Positions 6,022 to 13,496 of a stretch of DNA of 13,496 nucleotides are shown piece by piece. Positions within the stretch are counted from its first letter, which is position 1. The number at the start of each line of letters is the position of its first letter. Below the pieces are notes generated by a model. The model was not told where the DNA came from, ran no database searches, and worked only from the letters and a program-made list of their open reading frames with translations. Made by a program: the position numbers and the translations under genes. The DNA lies in contig JBFIPX010000080.1 of the NCBI GenBank assembly GCA_041609895.1, positions 1 to 13,496 on the forward strand. The letters run 5' to 3'. The stretch is from JAHHLP01 sp041609895. GTDB taxonomy: Bacteria > Bacteroidota > Rhodothermia > Rhodothermales > JABDKH01.

Positions 6022-8199
6022 ATGCAGGACACGGCCACCGAGTCCCCACCTGTCCTGAGAACGCGTGTACGCCCCGGAAAGCCCTATCCCCTGGGTGCCA
6101 CGTGGGATGGCCTCGGAGTCAATTTCGCCCTTTACGCCTCGCACGCCGACCGTGTCGAGTTGGTTTTTTTCGATCATGCAGATGATCCCGCTCCCTCAGA
6201 GACCGTAGTTTTGGTGGAGCGAACAGGCCCGATATGGCATGCCTATCTGCCACATCTGCGTCCGGGCCAGCTGTATGGTTATCGCGTCGCAGGTCCCTAC
6301 GAGCCGCATGAGGGCCATCGCTACAATGAGCACAAGGTTCTGCTCGATCCGTACGCGAAGGCAATAGGTCGGCCGATGCGCTGGCACGAAAGCCTCTACG
6401 GGTACTCGTTGGACGATCCGGAGCAGGATCTGAGTTTTAGTACGTCGGACAGCGCACCGTATGCGCCGCTAGGGGCCGTGATCGATCCGAGCTTTCATTG
6501 GGGATCGGATGCTCACCCAAGAATCCCGTGGGAAGAAACGATAATCTACGAGACGCACGTCCGCGGAATAAGCAAGCTGCATCCGGATGTACCGCCGGAA
6601 CTGCGAGGCACCTACCTCGCCATGACTACCGAGCCCATTCTTGATCATCTGAAAAAGCTCGGTGTTACCACGATTCAACTTCTCCCCGTGCACGCCAAGA
6701 TTACGGAGCACCGTTTGGCAAAGGCGGGTCTGAAGAACTATTGGGGATACAACACGCTCTCGTACTTCTCTCCGGAGCCAGAATATTCCAGCAACGAGTG
6801 GTCAAGCGGTGCCGTCCGCGAATTCAAGATGATGGTTCGCGCTCTTCACGAGGCCGGACTTGAGGTGATCATTGACGTCGTCTACAACCACACAGGAGAA
6901 GGAAACCGGCTGGGGCCCACGCTCTCTTATCGCGGGATCGACAACAAGGCATACTACAAGACCAATCCAGACAACAGGCGGTATCTGATCGACTATACCG
7001 GAACGGGCAACACGCTCAACGCGGGTAATCCTCACGTCCTCCAACTAATCATGGACAGTCTGAGGTACTGGGTTCAGGAGATGCACGTCGATGGGTTTCG
7101 CTTTGATCTCGCGGCCGCGCTCGCACGCGATCTCTACGAAATCAACATGCTGTCCGCGTTCTTCCAGGTCATCCAGCAGGACCCCATTCTAAGTCACGTC
7201 AAACTAATCGCAGAGCCTTGGGACGTAGGTCCCGGTGGCTATCAGGTAGGTTCGTTTCCATGGCAGTGGACGGAGTGGAATGGGAAGTACAGAGATGCCG
7301 TGCGAAGGTACTGGCGGTCGGATAAGGGAGTGGTGGGTGAGTTTGCGTCTCGCATTGCTGGGTCAAGCGATCTCTACGAGCTTTCTGGCCGTAAGCCTTG
7401 TGCGTCCATCAATTTTGTAACCGCTCATGACGGCTTTACGCTCGAGGATTTGGTCAGTTACGAAAAGAAACACAACGAAGCCAACCTCGAGAACAACAAG
7501 GATGGGCACGAGCCCAACTACAGTCAGAACTTCGGTGTGGAGGGCCCGACGTCCAATCGCCGAATCGTCGCGCGGCGGGAGGCGGTCAAGCGCAGCCTTC
7601 TCGGCACCCTGATAATCTCGCAGGGTGTACCCATGATTCTTGGCGGTGATGAACTGTCGCGAACGCAACGCGGAAACAATAACGCGTACTGTCAGGACAA
7701 CGAGGTTAACTGGTACGACTGGAACGTCGACAGGCGAGAGCGGCGATTTCTCGAGTTTGTGCGAAAGCTGATGGCTTTTCGAAAAGAGCATCCAAGTTTT
7801 CGACGGCGTCAATTCTTGACAGGGCTTGCCGATGGGGCTGGGGTCAAAGACATTACGTGGTGGCATCCAGATGGTCGGGAACTCGGGGACGAGGACTGGC
7901 GCGATGCCGACCTGATGGCTTTCGGTATGCTGCTGCGCGGAGACAGGATCTATGACGTCGACTCACACGGTCGGGTCGTACGCGACGATTCATTCCTGAT
8001 TCTGTTTAACGGTTCGACCCAAACGGTCACCTTTAACTTGCCGGCAACGAAATCCGGAGAGCCCGTTGAGTGGGATGTTGTCCCGGAAGCACGACGCTCG
8101 TTGTCGCATCGACACTACCGGGCGGGAGACACGTTGCGTCTCAAGTCGCATCTGATGACCGTCCTGACAGCTCGCGACGGAGAAGGGGAGGAGGCTTAG
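6022..8199 (+). CDS. glgX: Glycogen debranching enzyme GlgX / TreX-type isoamylase (GH13_11)
   Basis: A 725-residue debranching enzyme. It hydrolyses alpha-1,6 branch points, in GlgX preferentially the short stubs left after phosphorylase. The N-terminal CBM48-like domain (about residues 15-120, PGKPYPLGATWDGLGVNFALYA) is followed by the GH13 barrel (about 165-590) and a C-terminal beta domain. Catalytic regions: DVVYNHTGEG at 285-294, GFRFDLAAAL with nucleophile D362, LIAEPWD with acid/base E398, and FVTAHDGFTL with D470. The NNAYCQDNE stretch at 553-561 and the overall length are typical of the GlgX/TreX group. It is flanked by divergent glgB and convergent malQ, both in the same pathway, favouring a glycogen role; TreX-like use in trehalose synthesis is less likely because no treY or treZ is present. 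The start has a candidate promoter about 40 bp upstream. Cytosolic. Confidence 0.96.
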   Translation: MQDTATESPPVLRTRVRPGKPYPLGATWDGLGVNFALYASHADRVELVFFDHADDPAPSETVVLVERTGPIWHAYLPHLRPGQLYGYRVAGPYEPHEGHRYNEHKVLLDPYAKAIGRPMRWHESLYGYSLDDPEQDLSFSTSDSAPYAPLGAVIDPSFHWGSDAHPRIPWEETIIYETHVRGISKLHPDVPPELRGTYLAMTTEPILDHLKKLGVTTIQLLPVHAKITEHRLAKAGLKNYWGYNTLSYFSPEPEYSSNEWSSGAVREFKMMVRALHEAGLEVIIDVVYNHTGEGNRLGPTLSYRGIDNKAYYKTNPDNRRYLIDYTGTGNTLNAGNPHVLQLIMDSLRYWVQEMHVDGFRFDLAAALARDLYEINMLSAFFQVIQQDPILSHVKLIAEPWDVGPGGYQVGSFPWQWTEWNGKYRDAVRRYWRSDKGVVGEFASRIAGSSDLYELSGRKPCASINFVTAHDGFTLEDLVSYEKKHNEANLENNKDGHEPNYSQNFGVEGPTSNRRIVARREAVKRSLLGTLIISQGVPMILGGDELSRTQRGNNNAYCQDNEVNWYDWNVDRRERRFLEFVRKLMAFRKEHPSFRRRQFLTGLADGAGVKDITWWHPDGRELGDEDWRDADLMAFGMLLRGDRIYDVDSHGRVVRDDSFLILFNGSTQTVTFNLPATKSGEPVEWDVVPEARRSLSHRHYRAGDTLRLKSHLMTVLTARDGEGEEA

Positions 8200-8214
8200 C
8201 GGAAAGGGCTGTTC

Positions 8215-9747
8215 TTAACCGTGTACGGGAGCGCGACCGTAAAGCGACGCGAATGTGGCGAGTTGATTGACGACTTCGTCTGTTACCTGATCCATAGCGA
8301 ATCGCCAGGTCCAATTCCCTACGCCTTCTCCGGGCACGTTCATCCGCGCTTCGGTGCCGAGACCGAGAACGTCCTGCAGCGGGATCACCACCGTGTCTGC
8401 GACGGACATCTGAAGCGCCCGGATGAACCTCAGATGGATGTCGGATGAGTCGCCATTGACGACTCCGAGATAGGATCGGCAATATTCACGGGCCCGATTT
8501 ACCTGCGCGGCTTCTTGCGTACTCCGGTTCGAAGAGTACCAGCCGTGTAGTGTGTCGTTGTCATGCGTGCCGGTGTACGCTACGAGGTTGCGCCGGTAGT
8601 TGTGTGGAAGAAATTTGTCGTCCGCGTCGCCGTCGAATGCGAACTGCATGACAGCCATCCCGGGGAAGCCAAATCTATCCATCAATTCAACTACGCCAGG
8701 CGTAATCAGCCCGAGGTCCTCAGCAATAACGGGAAGCTCTCCGAGTCGAGACTCGAGAGTCTCGAAAAGTGGGGCGCCTGGACCCTCTACCCAACTACCC
8801 TTGACGGCGGTTGGCTCTGAAGCCGGTACTTCCCAGTATGCCTCAAAACCCCTGAAATGGTCGAGGCGTACCACATCCACTTGTTTCAGAATCGACGCCA
8901 TGCGACGCGTCCACCAAACGTATCCGTTTTCCCTCATTGTCTCCCAGCGATAGATGGGGTTTCCCCAACGCTGTCCGGTCTCGGAGAAATAATCGGGCGG
9001 GACGCCGGCAACAACGGTAGGCTGACCGAGTTCGTCGAGCTGAAAAAGGTGAGGCTCGGACCAGACGTCGGCACTATCGTGCGCCACATAGATCGGTATG
9101 TCGCCGACGACCCGGATCGAGCGGCTGTTACAGTAGCGTCGGAAGCGGTCCCATTGTCGGGCGAAGAGAAACTGCCAGAACTTGTGCACCGAGACTCGAT
9201 CCGCCAGCGATGATCGTACGTCTTGGATTGCAGAATCGGCGCGGTCACGAAGCGGGCCGGGCCAGTCTGTCCAGCACAGGTCGTCTTGGCTCTCCTTTAT
9301 GGCCATGAAGAGCGAATACCCGTCCAGCCACGTATTCTCCTCATCACAAAAACGCTCAAACGCCTCGGCTTCCGGATGTCGTGCTGATTGGAAGCGCCGA
9401 AATGCGATTTCGAGCAGCGAAGTCTTGAACGGGATCACGTGTTCAAAGTCGACGCGATGATTGGAGAAATCCGGTAGATCATCGAGGTCGGACAACTCGA
9501 GGAAGCCGTCCTCGAGGAGCAAGTCGGGAGAAATCAGCAGCGGGTTGCCCGCGAAGGTCGACGGGCTGGAGTACGGTGAATACCCATGGCCGACGGGGAC
9601 GAGGGGGAGTACCTGCCAGATCTTCTGCCTCGCGGCCGCGAGTCTCTCGGCGAATGCATATGCCTCATGACCGAGGTCTCCGATTCCGTATCGCCCCGGC
9701 AGGGAGGTGATGTGAAGTAGAATACCGCTAGCTCTGTGTTGGGCCAT
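8215..9747 (-). CDS. malQ: 4-alpha-glucanotransferase (amylomaltase, GH77)
   Basis: A complete 510-residue amylomaltase, close in length to the 500-residue Thermus enzyme and without the N-terminal extension of the E. coli type. It moves maltosyl or longer segments between alpha-1,4 glucans, recycling oligosaccharides such as those released by GlgX. Visible landmarks: SPYSSPSTFAGNPLLIS at 57-73, VVGDIPIYVAHDSADVW at 213-229, the 250s loop GVPPDYFSETGQRWGNP at 248-264, VVRLDHFRGFEAYWEVP with nucleophile D296, VIAEDLGLITP with acid/base E343, and YTGTHDNDTLHGW with D396. The ATG at 9747 begins the conserved ASGILLHITSLPG segment, so the start is secure. Its stop lies 15 bp from the stop of glgX, so the two transcripts must end within or beyond each other's coding region. 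Cytosolic. Confidence 0.97.
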   Translation of the reverse strand: MAQHRASGILLHITSLPGRYGIGDLGHEAYAFAERLAAARQKIWQVLPLVPVGHGYSPYSSPSTFAGNPLLISPDLLLEDGFLELSDLDDLPDFSNHRVDFEHVIPFKTSLLEIAFRRFQSARHPEAEAFERFCDEENTWLDGYSLFMAIKESQDDLCWTDWPGPLRDRADSAIQDVRSSLADRVSVHKFWQFLFARQWDRFRRYCNSRSIRVVGDIPIYVAHDSADVWSEPHLFQLDELGQPTVVAGVPPDYFSETGQRWGNPIYRWETMRENGYVWWTRRMASILKQVDVVRLDHFRGFEAYWEVPASEPTAVKGSWVEGPGAPLFETLESRLGELPVIAEDLGLITPGVVELMDRFGFPGMAVMQFAFDGDADDKFLPHNYRRNLVAYTGTHDNDTLHGWYSSNRSTQEAAQVNRAREYCRSYLGVVNGDSSDIHLRFIRALQMSVADTVVIPLQDVLGLGTEARMNVPGEGVGNWTWRFAMDQVTDEVVNQLATFASLYGRAPVHG

Positions 9748-10037
9748 CTGTACAGGATTGAAAGAGAATAGCCGGCGCCGACAGACCTCGAATGATGATG
9801 TGGCAGACGCATCCTGCTATGAATGCCGCGCCGAAATATAACTCGAGCGCTCCTCACGGCGGACGGAATAATCGTGAAGTGAGAGATACGATGGAGGGCT
9901 GAGAATCGTTATTTACAAGAGAAAGATCTACTGCCCTTCAGAAGGGCTTGTGAATCGTCGCAGGCGAATGGCCGTAACATGAGCTTGCGCTGCACGTAGT
10001 CAGCAACAGCCCCGAATTTTTTACGCACAGGCATTGT
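9748..10037. other. Divergent intergenic region between malQ and the YaaW-like gene
   Basis: These 290 bp separate two outward-facing starts and should hold both promoters, but I could not find a convincing one. A 15-base inverted repeat (9933-9947) is the only structured element noted. A basic 41-codon frame on the minus strand ends at 9909, but nothing supports it as a gene. Confidence 0.5.
9933..9947. repeat. Inverted repeat GCCCTTC-A-GAAGGGC
   Basis: Perfect 7-bp arms around a single A, about 90 bp upstream of the YaaW-like gene and 186 bp upstream of malQ. The single-base centre fits a protein-binding palindrome better than an RNA hairpin, and no T-run follows. Its function is unknown. 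Confidence 0.4.
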
Positions 10038-10796
10038 ATGCGAGAGATACTTTCGTCGTTGGAGCCGGCCGACTACGCGTTTGTCGTCGAGGTGATGTCG
10101 AGCCCGGTCAACTTCACGGACGATGCGGAGCTGCGCAGGCGTGCGCGAGCCTACGAGGCGTCGGGGCGAGACGAGGACCGGCAGAAGCTCGACTCGAAGC
10201 TCGAAAGGGAGATTCGGTACCTGGGAAGTTCGGAGACAGCGTATTTTGTTCGATACATGTTCGGTCAAGAGCCGGGCGTGAGCTTTCGCGAGATACTGCG
10301 GGATGTAGCCCATGCGCTCAAAGTCCGGCCGAATCGCGACGGCACCGATCGCGAAGTGCTCGAGGACATTGTGCGTCAGTACGCCACGCAGACGTTTGCA
10401 GGGCTGCCGCCGGACGAGCAGCAGAAGATGCTGGAAGACCTCGGTGTCGAGAAGGAGAAGGCGAAAGCTTTCCTGAAAAGATCGGCCGGTGTGTTTGCTT
10501 TACCCGTCATGATTCAGGTATTCAATGCGGTGATCGTCGAGGCTCTCATCAAGCGGGTGATACTCGGGACGATCGCGAAACTCCTCGGTGAACAGGTCGC
10601 GCGCAAGCTCTTTCTGCTTATTGCCGGTCGCTTCCCATGGTGGCTCGGTTGGGTTGGTCCGCTGGCGTGGACGGCGTCGCTTGGCTGGACTGCCGTTGAT
10701 CTGCAGGGACCGGCAATGAGAAAGACGATTCCGCTGGTGCTGTATCTGGGACTCTGTTCGCTACGCGAAAAGAGCGAGGAGTGGTCACCTGAATGA
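10038..10796 (+). CDS. YaaW-like protein (UPF0174/COG4735), function unknown
   Basis: A 252-residue protein. I place it in the UPF0174 family of E. coli YaaW from the shared pattern. A charged helical N-terminal half contains LGSSETAYFVRYMFGQEPGVSFREILRDVAHALKV-like segments (about 62-96; YaaW has FGGDSIANKLRG...YRAILLDVSKRLKL). Then come an acidic helix PPDEQQKMLEDLGV (124-137), hydrophobic and glycine/tryptophan-rich segments at about 150-182 and 190-222, and a terminal RKTIPLVLYLGLCSLRE (228-244) matching RVTIPAVLQIACLRR of YaaW. No catalytic motif is visible and no role is established for the family. The hydrophobic C-terminal half may contact the membrane. Residues from about 194 onward are encoded opposite the tail of the triple-bPH2 gene. 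Because the conserved C-terminus lies in that overlap, this frame appears to be the ancestral one. ATG start, no Shine-Dalgarno sequence. Confidence 0.68.
   Translation: MREILSSLEPADYAFVVEVMSSPVNFTDDAELRRRARAYEASGRDEDRQKLDSKLEREIRYLGSSETAYFVRYMFGQEPGVSFREILRDVAHALKVRPNRDGTDREVLEDIVRQYATQTFAGLPPDEQQKMLEDLGVEKEKAKAFLKRSAGVFALPVMIQVFNAVIVEALIKRVILGTIAKLLGEQVARKLFLLIAGRFPWWLGWVGPLAWTASLGWTAVDLQGPAMRKTIPLVLYLGLCSLREKSEEWSPE
10618..10796. other. 179-bp tail-to-tail coding overlap
   Basis: The last 59 codons of the YaaW-like gene (plus) and the last 59 codons, including the stop, of the triple-bPH2 gene (minus) share this DNA. The codon phase places each third base of the plus-strand codons opposite a second base of the minus-strand codons, so G/C wobble bases on the plus strand force C/G second bases (Pro, Ser, Thr, Ala, Arg) on the other. 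That is the composition of the bPH2 tail. Confidence 0.8.
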
Positions 10797-12354
10797 GATC
10801 TCGAAATCGGTCGTAGAGCCTTCCGGTGAGGGCATCGGCTATGTCGGAAGGAAGGTCTACTATCATTGGGAAGTTGATGCTCGACGCCCCGGCCGTATCA
10901 ACGTACACCGTTTTCAGCCGAAGACGGCGCTGAAAGATGGACTGGGCAGAGTAGAAGACGTGCATTTTGCGGATCGGTATGTACCAGATCATTCGGCGGA
11001 TAACACCTCTGCGAATTACAAGCGCATCGTCGGTCAGCGAGTAGCCATGATGGCGGTAGCTTAGCCACGCCCAAACGGGCACCATAGGCAAGAGGGCGAA
11101 ACCGTAGACACCCGGGCGCCAAAATGCTGCAACAGCGAGCGTCAGCGCCGTCAGAACCAGGCTGTACCGTATCGTCATGCGCCGAATCGTCAGTCGCGAC
11201 ACCTTGTTCAATCGCGCGGGCCATGCTACCGGGAGAATCCGTGTCGAAAGCTCACCGATTTCCGTCTCCTGACTGAACGGGGCGGCTATTTGGTAGCCCT
11301 GTTCTCGCACATTGAGCCCCATTGTCTGTAGCTCCATGATCCACCACCCGAATTTGGCCATGACCGGATTGGAACGGCAGATCAGAGCTTGGACCTTCTT
11401 GAGTGGGATGGTTGCCTCGGCCAGCGTAAGCAAGCCGTGCCGCTTGTGAAGCTTGTCCGTCTCCAGCCAGAGTCGAAAGCCGTAGTACTTGTTCAGGTTG
11501 ACGAGGATACCGCTCACCCACGAAAGAAGGGCCGCCGCTGCGGCGGCCATGAAGCCGGCAAGCCAGGGCGAACTCGCGATTGTCTGCGTCAATGCTCCGA
11601 GCTGACCTCTCGTCAACATCTCAGCGAGGAGTTCCGGGTCCGGCTCGATGAACTGAAGGAATGAGAATATGATGGCTATGTAGAGCAGGGAGAAGCGAAA
11701 CATACCGGAGAGAAGCACTCGGTCCAGCGTCATCGCAATCAGGGGAGGCTTGGTACGGTGATCGTCGGCCGCGATCGTTGCGAGCACCTCGCGCGGATGG
11801 TCCAATGCACGGCCCCTATCGCCGTCGGTTACCTCGGCGTTGGGTGGAGCAACTTGTGAAGTCGCCTGTGCGTCCTCGGCTATCTGCTGTTGGAACGAGC
11901 GGATGACTTCTCGAATTCGGTTCGCCTCGGCGACCGAGACGTATTCCAGAACTCCCTCAGCGGCCGTGCTGCCTGCGGTGAAGACCTTCACGCTGGCGGT
12001 GCCGAGGAGACGGGGGAGCAGTTTCCTTACCATCTCTATGTTCTGGATCCTCTCCACCGGAATGTTGCGTCGACGCCTCGTCAAGACGCCGCTGTGGATG
12101 ACCAGCTCGTTGGGCGTAATCCAGTACCGAAAGCGGTGGTACTGCAAGTAGATCAGCGGAAGGGTCACGGCCCCGTACAGAACTGCAATACCGAGGTTCA
12201 GATAGCTTTCGCCTGAAGGCGAACGCAGCACCGGTATGAGCAGAATCGCGAATCCCGGCAGACTTACGACGAAGCGCTGAAGCAGCGTCCACGGATGCAA
12301 CCGTCGCTCGTCAACGCCTTCGGGTGCGCCGCGATCTTCTGTAGTGCTTTCCAA
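10618..12354 (-). CDS. Triple bPH2-domain membrane protein (YdbT-like)
   Basis: A 578-residue integral membrane protein with three bacterial pleckstrin-homology-like (bPH2, formerly DUF304) domains at about residues 72-150, 288-372 and 432-517, each preceded by a pair of hydrophobic segments (about 27-43 and 52-70; 218-235 and 262-285; 395-411 and 415-432). Each domain shows the same order: an aromatic-rich entry (YHRFRYWITPNELVIHSG, YYGFRLWLETDKLHKRHG, HHGYSLTDDALVIRRG), an IP or VPL-type strand with a basic helix, and a final TAG/TMG turn. In B. subtilis the ydbS-ydbT pair is a sigma-W operon linked to resistance to antimicrobial peptides; the molecular role is unknown. Residues 523-578 form a Ser/Pro/Ala/Gln-rich tail beyond the last domain, encoded antisense to the YaaW-like gene. 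The start is TTG, 5 nt after the YdbS-like stop; no better start precedes the conserved RLHPWTLL. Confidence 0.87.
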   Translation of the reverse strand: MESTTEDRGAPEGVDERRLHPWTLLQRFVVSLPGFAILLIPVLRSPSGESYLNLGIAVLYGAVTLPLIYLQYHRFRYWITPNELVIHSGVLTRRRRNIPVERIQNIEMVRKLLPRLLGTASVKVFTAGSTAAEGVLEYVSVAEANRIREVIRSFQQQIAEDAQATSQVAPPNAEVTDGDRGRALDHPREVLATIAADDHRTKPPLIAMTLDRVLLSGMFRFSLLYIAIIFSFLQFIEPDPELLAEMLTRGQLGALTQTIASSPWLAGFMAAAAAALLSWVSGILVNLNKYYGFRLWLETDKLHKRHGLLTLAEATIPLKKVQALICRSNPVMAKFGWWIMELQTMGLNVREQGYQIAAPFSQETEIGELSTRILPVAWPARLNKVSRLTIRRMTIRYSLVLTALTLAVAAFWRPGVYGFALLPMVPVWAWLSYRHHGYSLTDDALVIRRGVIRRMIWYIPIRKMHVFYSAQSIFQRRLRLKTVYVDTAGASSINFPMIVDLPSDIADALTGRLYDRFRDLIQVTTPRSFRVANRVPDTAPAESSFSLPVPADQRQSSQATPSTPADQPNRATMGSDRQ

Positions 12355-12359
12355 CGGGG

Positions 12360-12875
12360 CTAGATGGTGTCTTCCAGGATATAGTTCTTCAGCTCGTCGC
12401 GAAGCCTCTCCGCCTCTTCGAAAGCCAGGCCCGGAAGTACAACGTCGCTGCTGCGCGTACCCGCGGTGTGCACGATCAACTTACCAAGGTCAAACTCCCG
12501 CTCGATGATATCCTGCGAGACGTCAAGGTGCTGAATGCGTCTCAGAGGTACCACTGTGCTTATTCGGTTGATGATTCCGCGTCGTAAGAAAAGCTCTTCT
12601 CCCCGAAGGCTGTAACGCCAGTACCGGTACCAGAGCCGCGGAATGATGAGACCCAGCAATGCCGACAGCACTAAGGAAGCAACCGTAGCCACTCCTGTTG
12701 GCAGCACTGAATCGTCCGCGAAGACTGACGCTGCGTCGTAAATCAGAGCAGCGAAAATGAGAATGGCTCCGAAAAGCAGAATCTTGATGGTCCAGACCTT
12801 GCGGGCCGACGGGTGGAGATGCTGAAGTGACGACTCAGCGGAGGCAAGCGGCGTCGTGGGAGGGTCGCTGATCAT
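12360..12875 (-). CDS. Single bPH2-domain membrane protein (YdbS-like)
   Basis: A 171-residue protein with a polar N-terminus, two transmembrane segments (about residues 29-47 and 60-79) and one bPH2 domain at about 84-160 (YWRYSLRGEELFLRRG, then VVPLRRIQHLDVSQDIIEREF, then LIVHTAGT). The size and layout match YdbS of the YdbS-YdbT pair, and it directly precedes a YdbT-like gene, so the two products probably form one membrane complex with the bPH2 domains on the cytoplasmic side. The ATG at 12875 overlaps the TPR gene's stop in an ATGA (12872-12875), indicating translational coupling. The stop TAG at 12360 is 5 nt before the next start. No enzymatic motif is visible. Confidence 0.88.
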   Translation of the reverse strand: MISDPPTTPLASAESSLQHLHPSARKVWTIKILLFGAILIFAALIYDAASVFADDSVLPTGVATVASLVLSALLGLIIPRLWYRYWRYSLRGEELFLRRGIINRISTVVPLRRIQHLDVSQDIIEREFDLGKLIVHTAGTRSSDVVLPGLAFEEAERLRDELKNYILEDTI

Positions 12876-13496
12876 GATTCTTCCTTCGCAAGAAGTTCGG
12901 CAGCCTTCCGTTTGAGTCGAACTTCTTCGGTGTTTCGCGGGTCGAGCTTTGAGACCTGACGGATGTGCACGAGTGCCTCGTCTTTTCGCTCCATTGCCAG
13001 GCAGGTCTGGGCGAGTTCCCAGTGGGCGATAAGCATTTCGCGGTCGAGGTCGACGGTTTTCCTCAACATCCGTTTCGATTCCTCAAGTGAGCCGTCCGGA
13101 AGACCACCAAACAACGCGTTTGCCGCTAGCCGTTGCACCCAGTTTAGCTGCGACAGCTCGCGGTTGAAGATACCACCCACCAGGTAGGCCAGCGCATTGG
13201 AAGAATCAAGAGCAATTGATCGTCGGTAGTAGTCCTCGACAGCACGACCTATCCGGACCTTTTCCTTGCCGCCGCTAAACTGTGCCAACTTCCCCGTGGT
13301 GGCTGCCAACATGAACCAGGCGTCAGACTCCGACGGGTATTCTTTCGTGACCCGTTCCGCGTACTGGACTGCCTTCGCGTACATACGTTCGGCCCTGTCG
13401 GCCTCGCCCGCTGCCTGGGCGTCCTGCGCCACATCGTTTGCAGTACGGGCCAGCTTGATCAACACCTCGAAGTTCGCGACACCCTGTTCGAGCGAT
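12872..13496 (-). CDS. Tetratricopeptide-repeat protein (RMD-like), 5' end beyond the window
   Basis: 207 C-terminal residues are visible. A GTG at 13465 could serve as a start, but the frame stays open to the window edge (SLEQGVANFE precedes it) and the helical pattern continues across it, so the gene most likely begins outside. TPR-like helix pairs run through the sequence, for example ERMYAKAVQYAERVTKEYPSE, VEDYYRRSIALDSSNALAYL and AHWELAQTCLAMERKDEALVHIRQVSKLDPRN. The central segment with SQLNWVQRLAANALFGGLPDGSLEES resembles TPR proteins of the regulator-of-microtubule-dynamics (RMD) type found in many bacteria, where function is unknown. No signal peptide is visible because the N-terminus is missing. 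It is translationally coupled to the YdbS-like gene through an ATGA overlap, implying a common operon. Confidence 0.85.
   Translation of the reverse strand, partial: SLEQGVANFEVLIKLARTANDVAQDAQAAGEADRAERMYAKAVQYAERVTKEYPSESDAWFMLAATTGKLAQFSGGKEKVRIGRAVEDYYRRSIALDSSNALAYLVGGIFNRELSQLNWVQRLAANALFGGLPDGSLEESKRMLRKTVDLDREMLIAHWELAQTCLAMERKDEALVHIRQVSKLDPRNTEEVRLKRKAAELLAKEES

Noticed and set aside
9909..10035. Minus-strand 41-codon frame (MPVRKKFGAVADYVQRK...) upstream of malQ
   Set aside because: No Shine-Dalgarno sequence or promoter is visible, nor any recognisable motif. It is the tail of a longer frame that is the shadow of the YaaW-like gene.
13463..13465. GTG as the true start of the TPR gene
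   Set aside because: The reading frame and helical TPR-like pattern continue to the window edge without a stop, so the gene is better treated as truncated by the window.

Overview
The window looks like chromosomal housekeeping DNA from a moderately GC-rich bacterium, densely packed and coding on both strands. The best guess is a Bacteroidota-related lineage, possibly a marine Rhodothermota type. Two things support this: Shine-Dalgarno signals are largely absent before the starts, and the glgX upstream region carries a CTTG-N19-TAACTTTG motif that fits the Bacteroidota -33/-7 promoter (TTTG / TAnnTTTG). The lineage is an inference; no rRNA or tRNA is present. I see no phage, insertion sequence, CRISPR array or obvious defence island.

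Layout. (1) 1-1062, minus strand: the 5' end of a secreted isoaspartyl peptidase/asparaginase, preceded by an HSD10-type short-chain dehydrogenase. (2) 1251-3733, plus strand: queE (radical-SAM step of 7-deazaguanine/queuosine synthesis), a secreted endonuclease/exonuclease/phosphatase-fold protein, and yjbQ, probably one transcript. (3) 3734-3961: a non-coding gap between converging genes, filled with short palindromic repeat units of the ATTCCC-N8-GGGAAT type. (4) 3962-9747: an alpha-glucan block with glgB (branching, minus), glgX (debranching, plus) and malQ (4-alpha-glucanotransferase, minus). glgB and glgX diverge from a 188-bp control region containing a promoter and a perfect 17-bp inverted repeat. 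glgX and malQ converge with only 15 bp between them. (5) 10038-13496: a YaaW-like protein on the plus strand converging on a minus-strand cassette of a TPR protein, a small bPH2 membrane protein (YdbS-like) and a large triple-bPH2 membrane protein (YdbT-like).

How the genes fit together. GlgB adds alpha-1,6 branches, GlgX removes short outer branches left by phosphorolysis, and MalQ disproportionates the released malto-oligosaccharides, so this block covers the branching and recycling parts of glycogen metabolism. Glycogen synthase, phosphorylase and GlgC are not in the window. The TPR and bPH2 genes are tightly coupled (ATGA overlap, then a 5-nt gap).

The most unusual observations are the 179-bp tail-to-tail overlap between the YaaW-like gene and the triple-bPH2 gene, the repeat cluster with an apparent compensatory stem change at 3771-3936, and the glgB/glgX control region. 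I found no clear new multi-gene system. The YaaW/bPH2/TPR locus is the least understood part.
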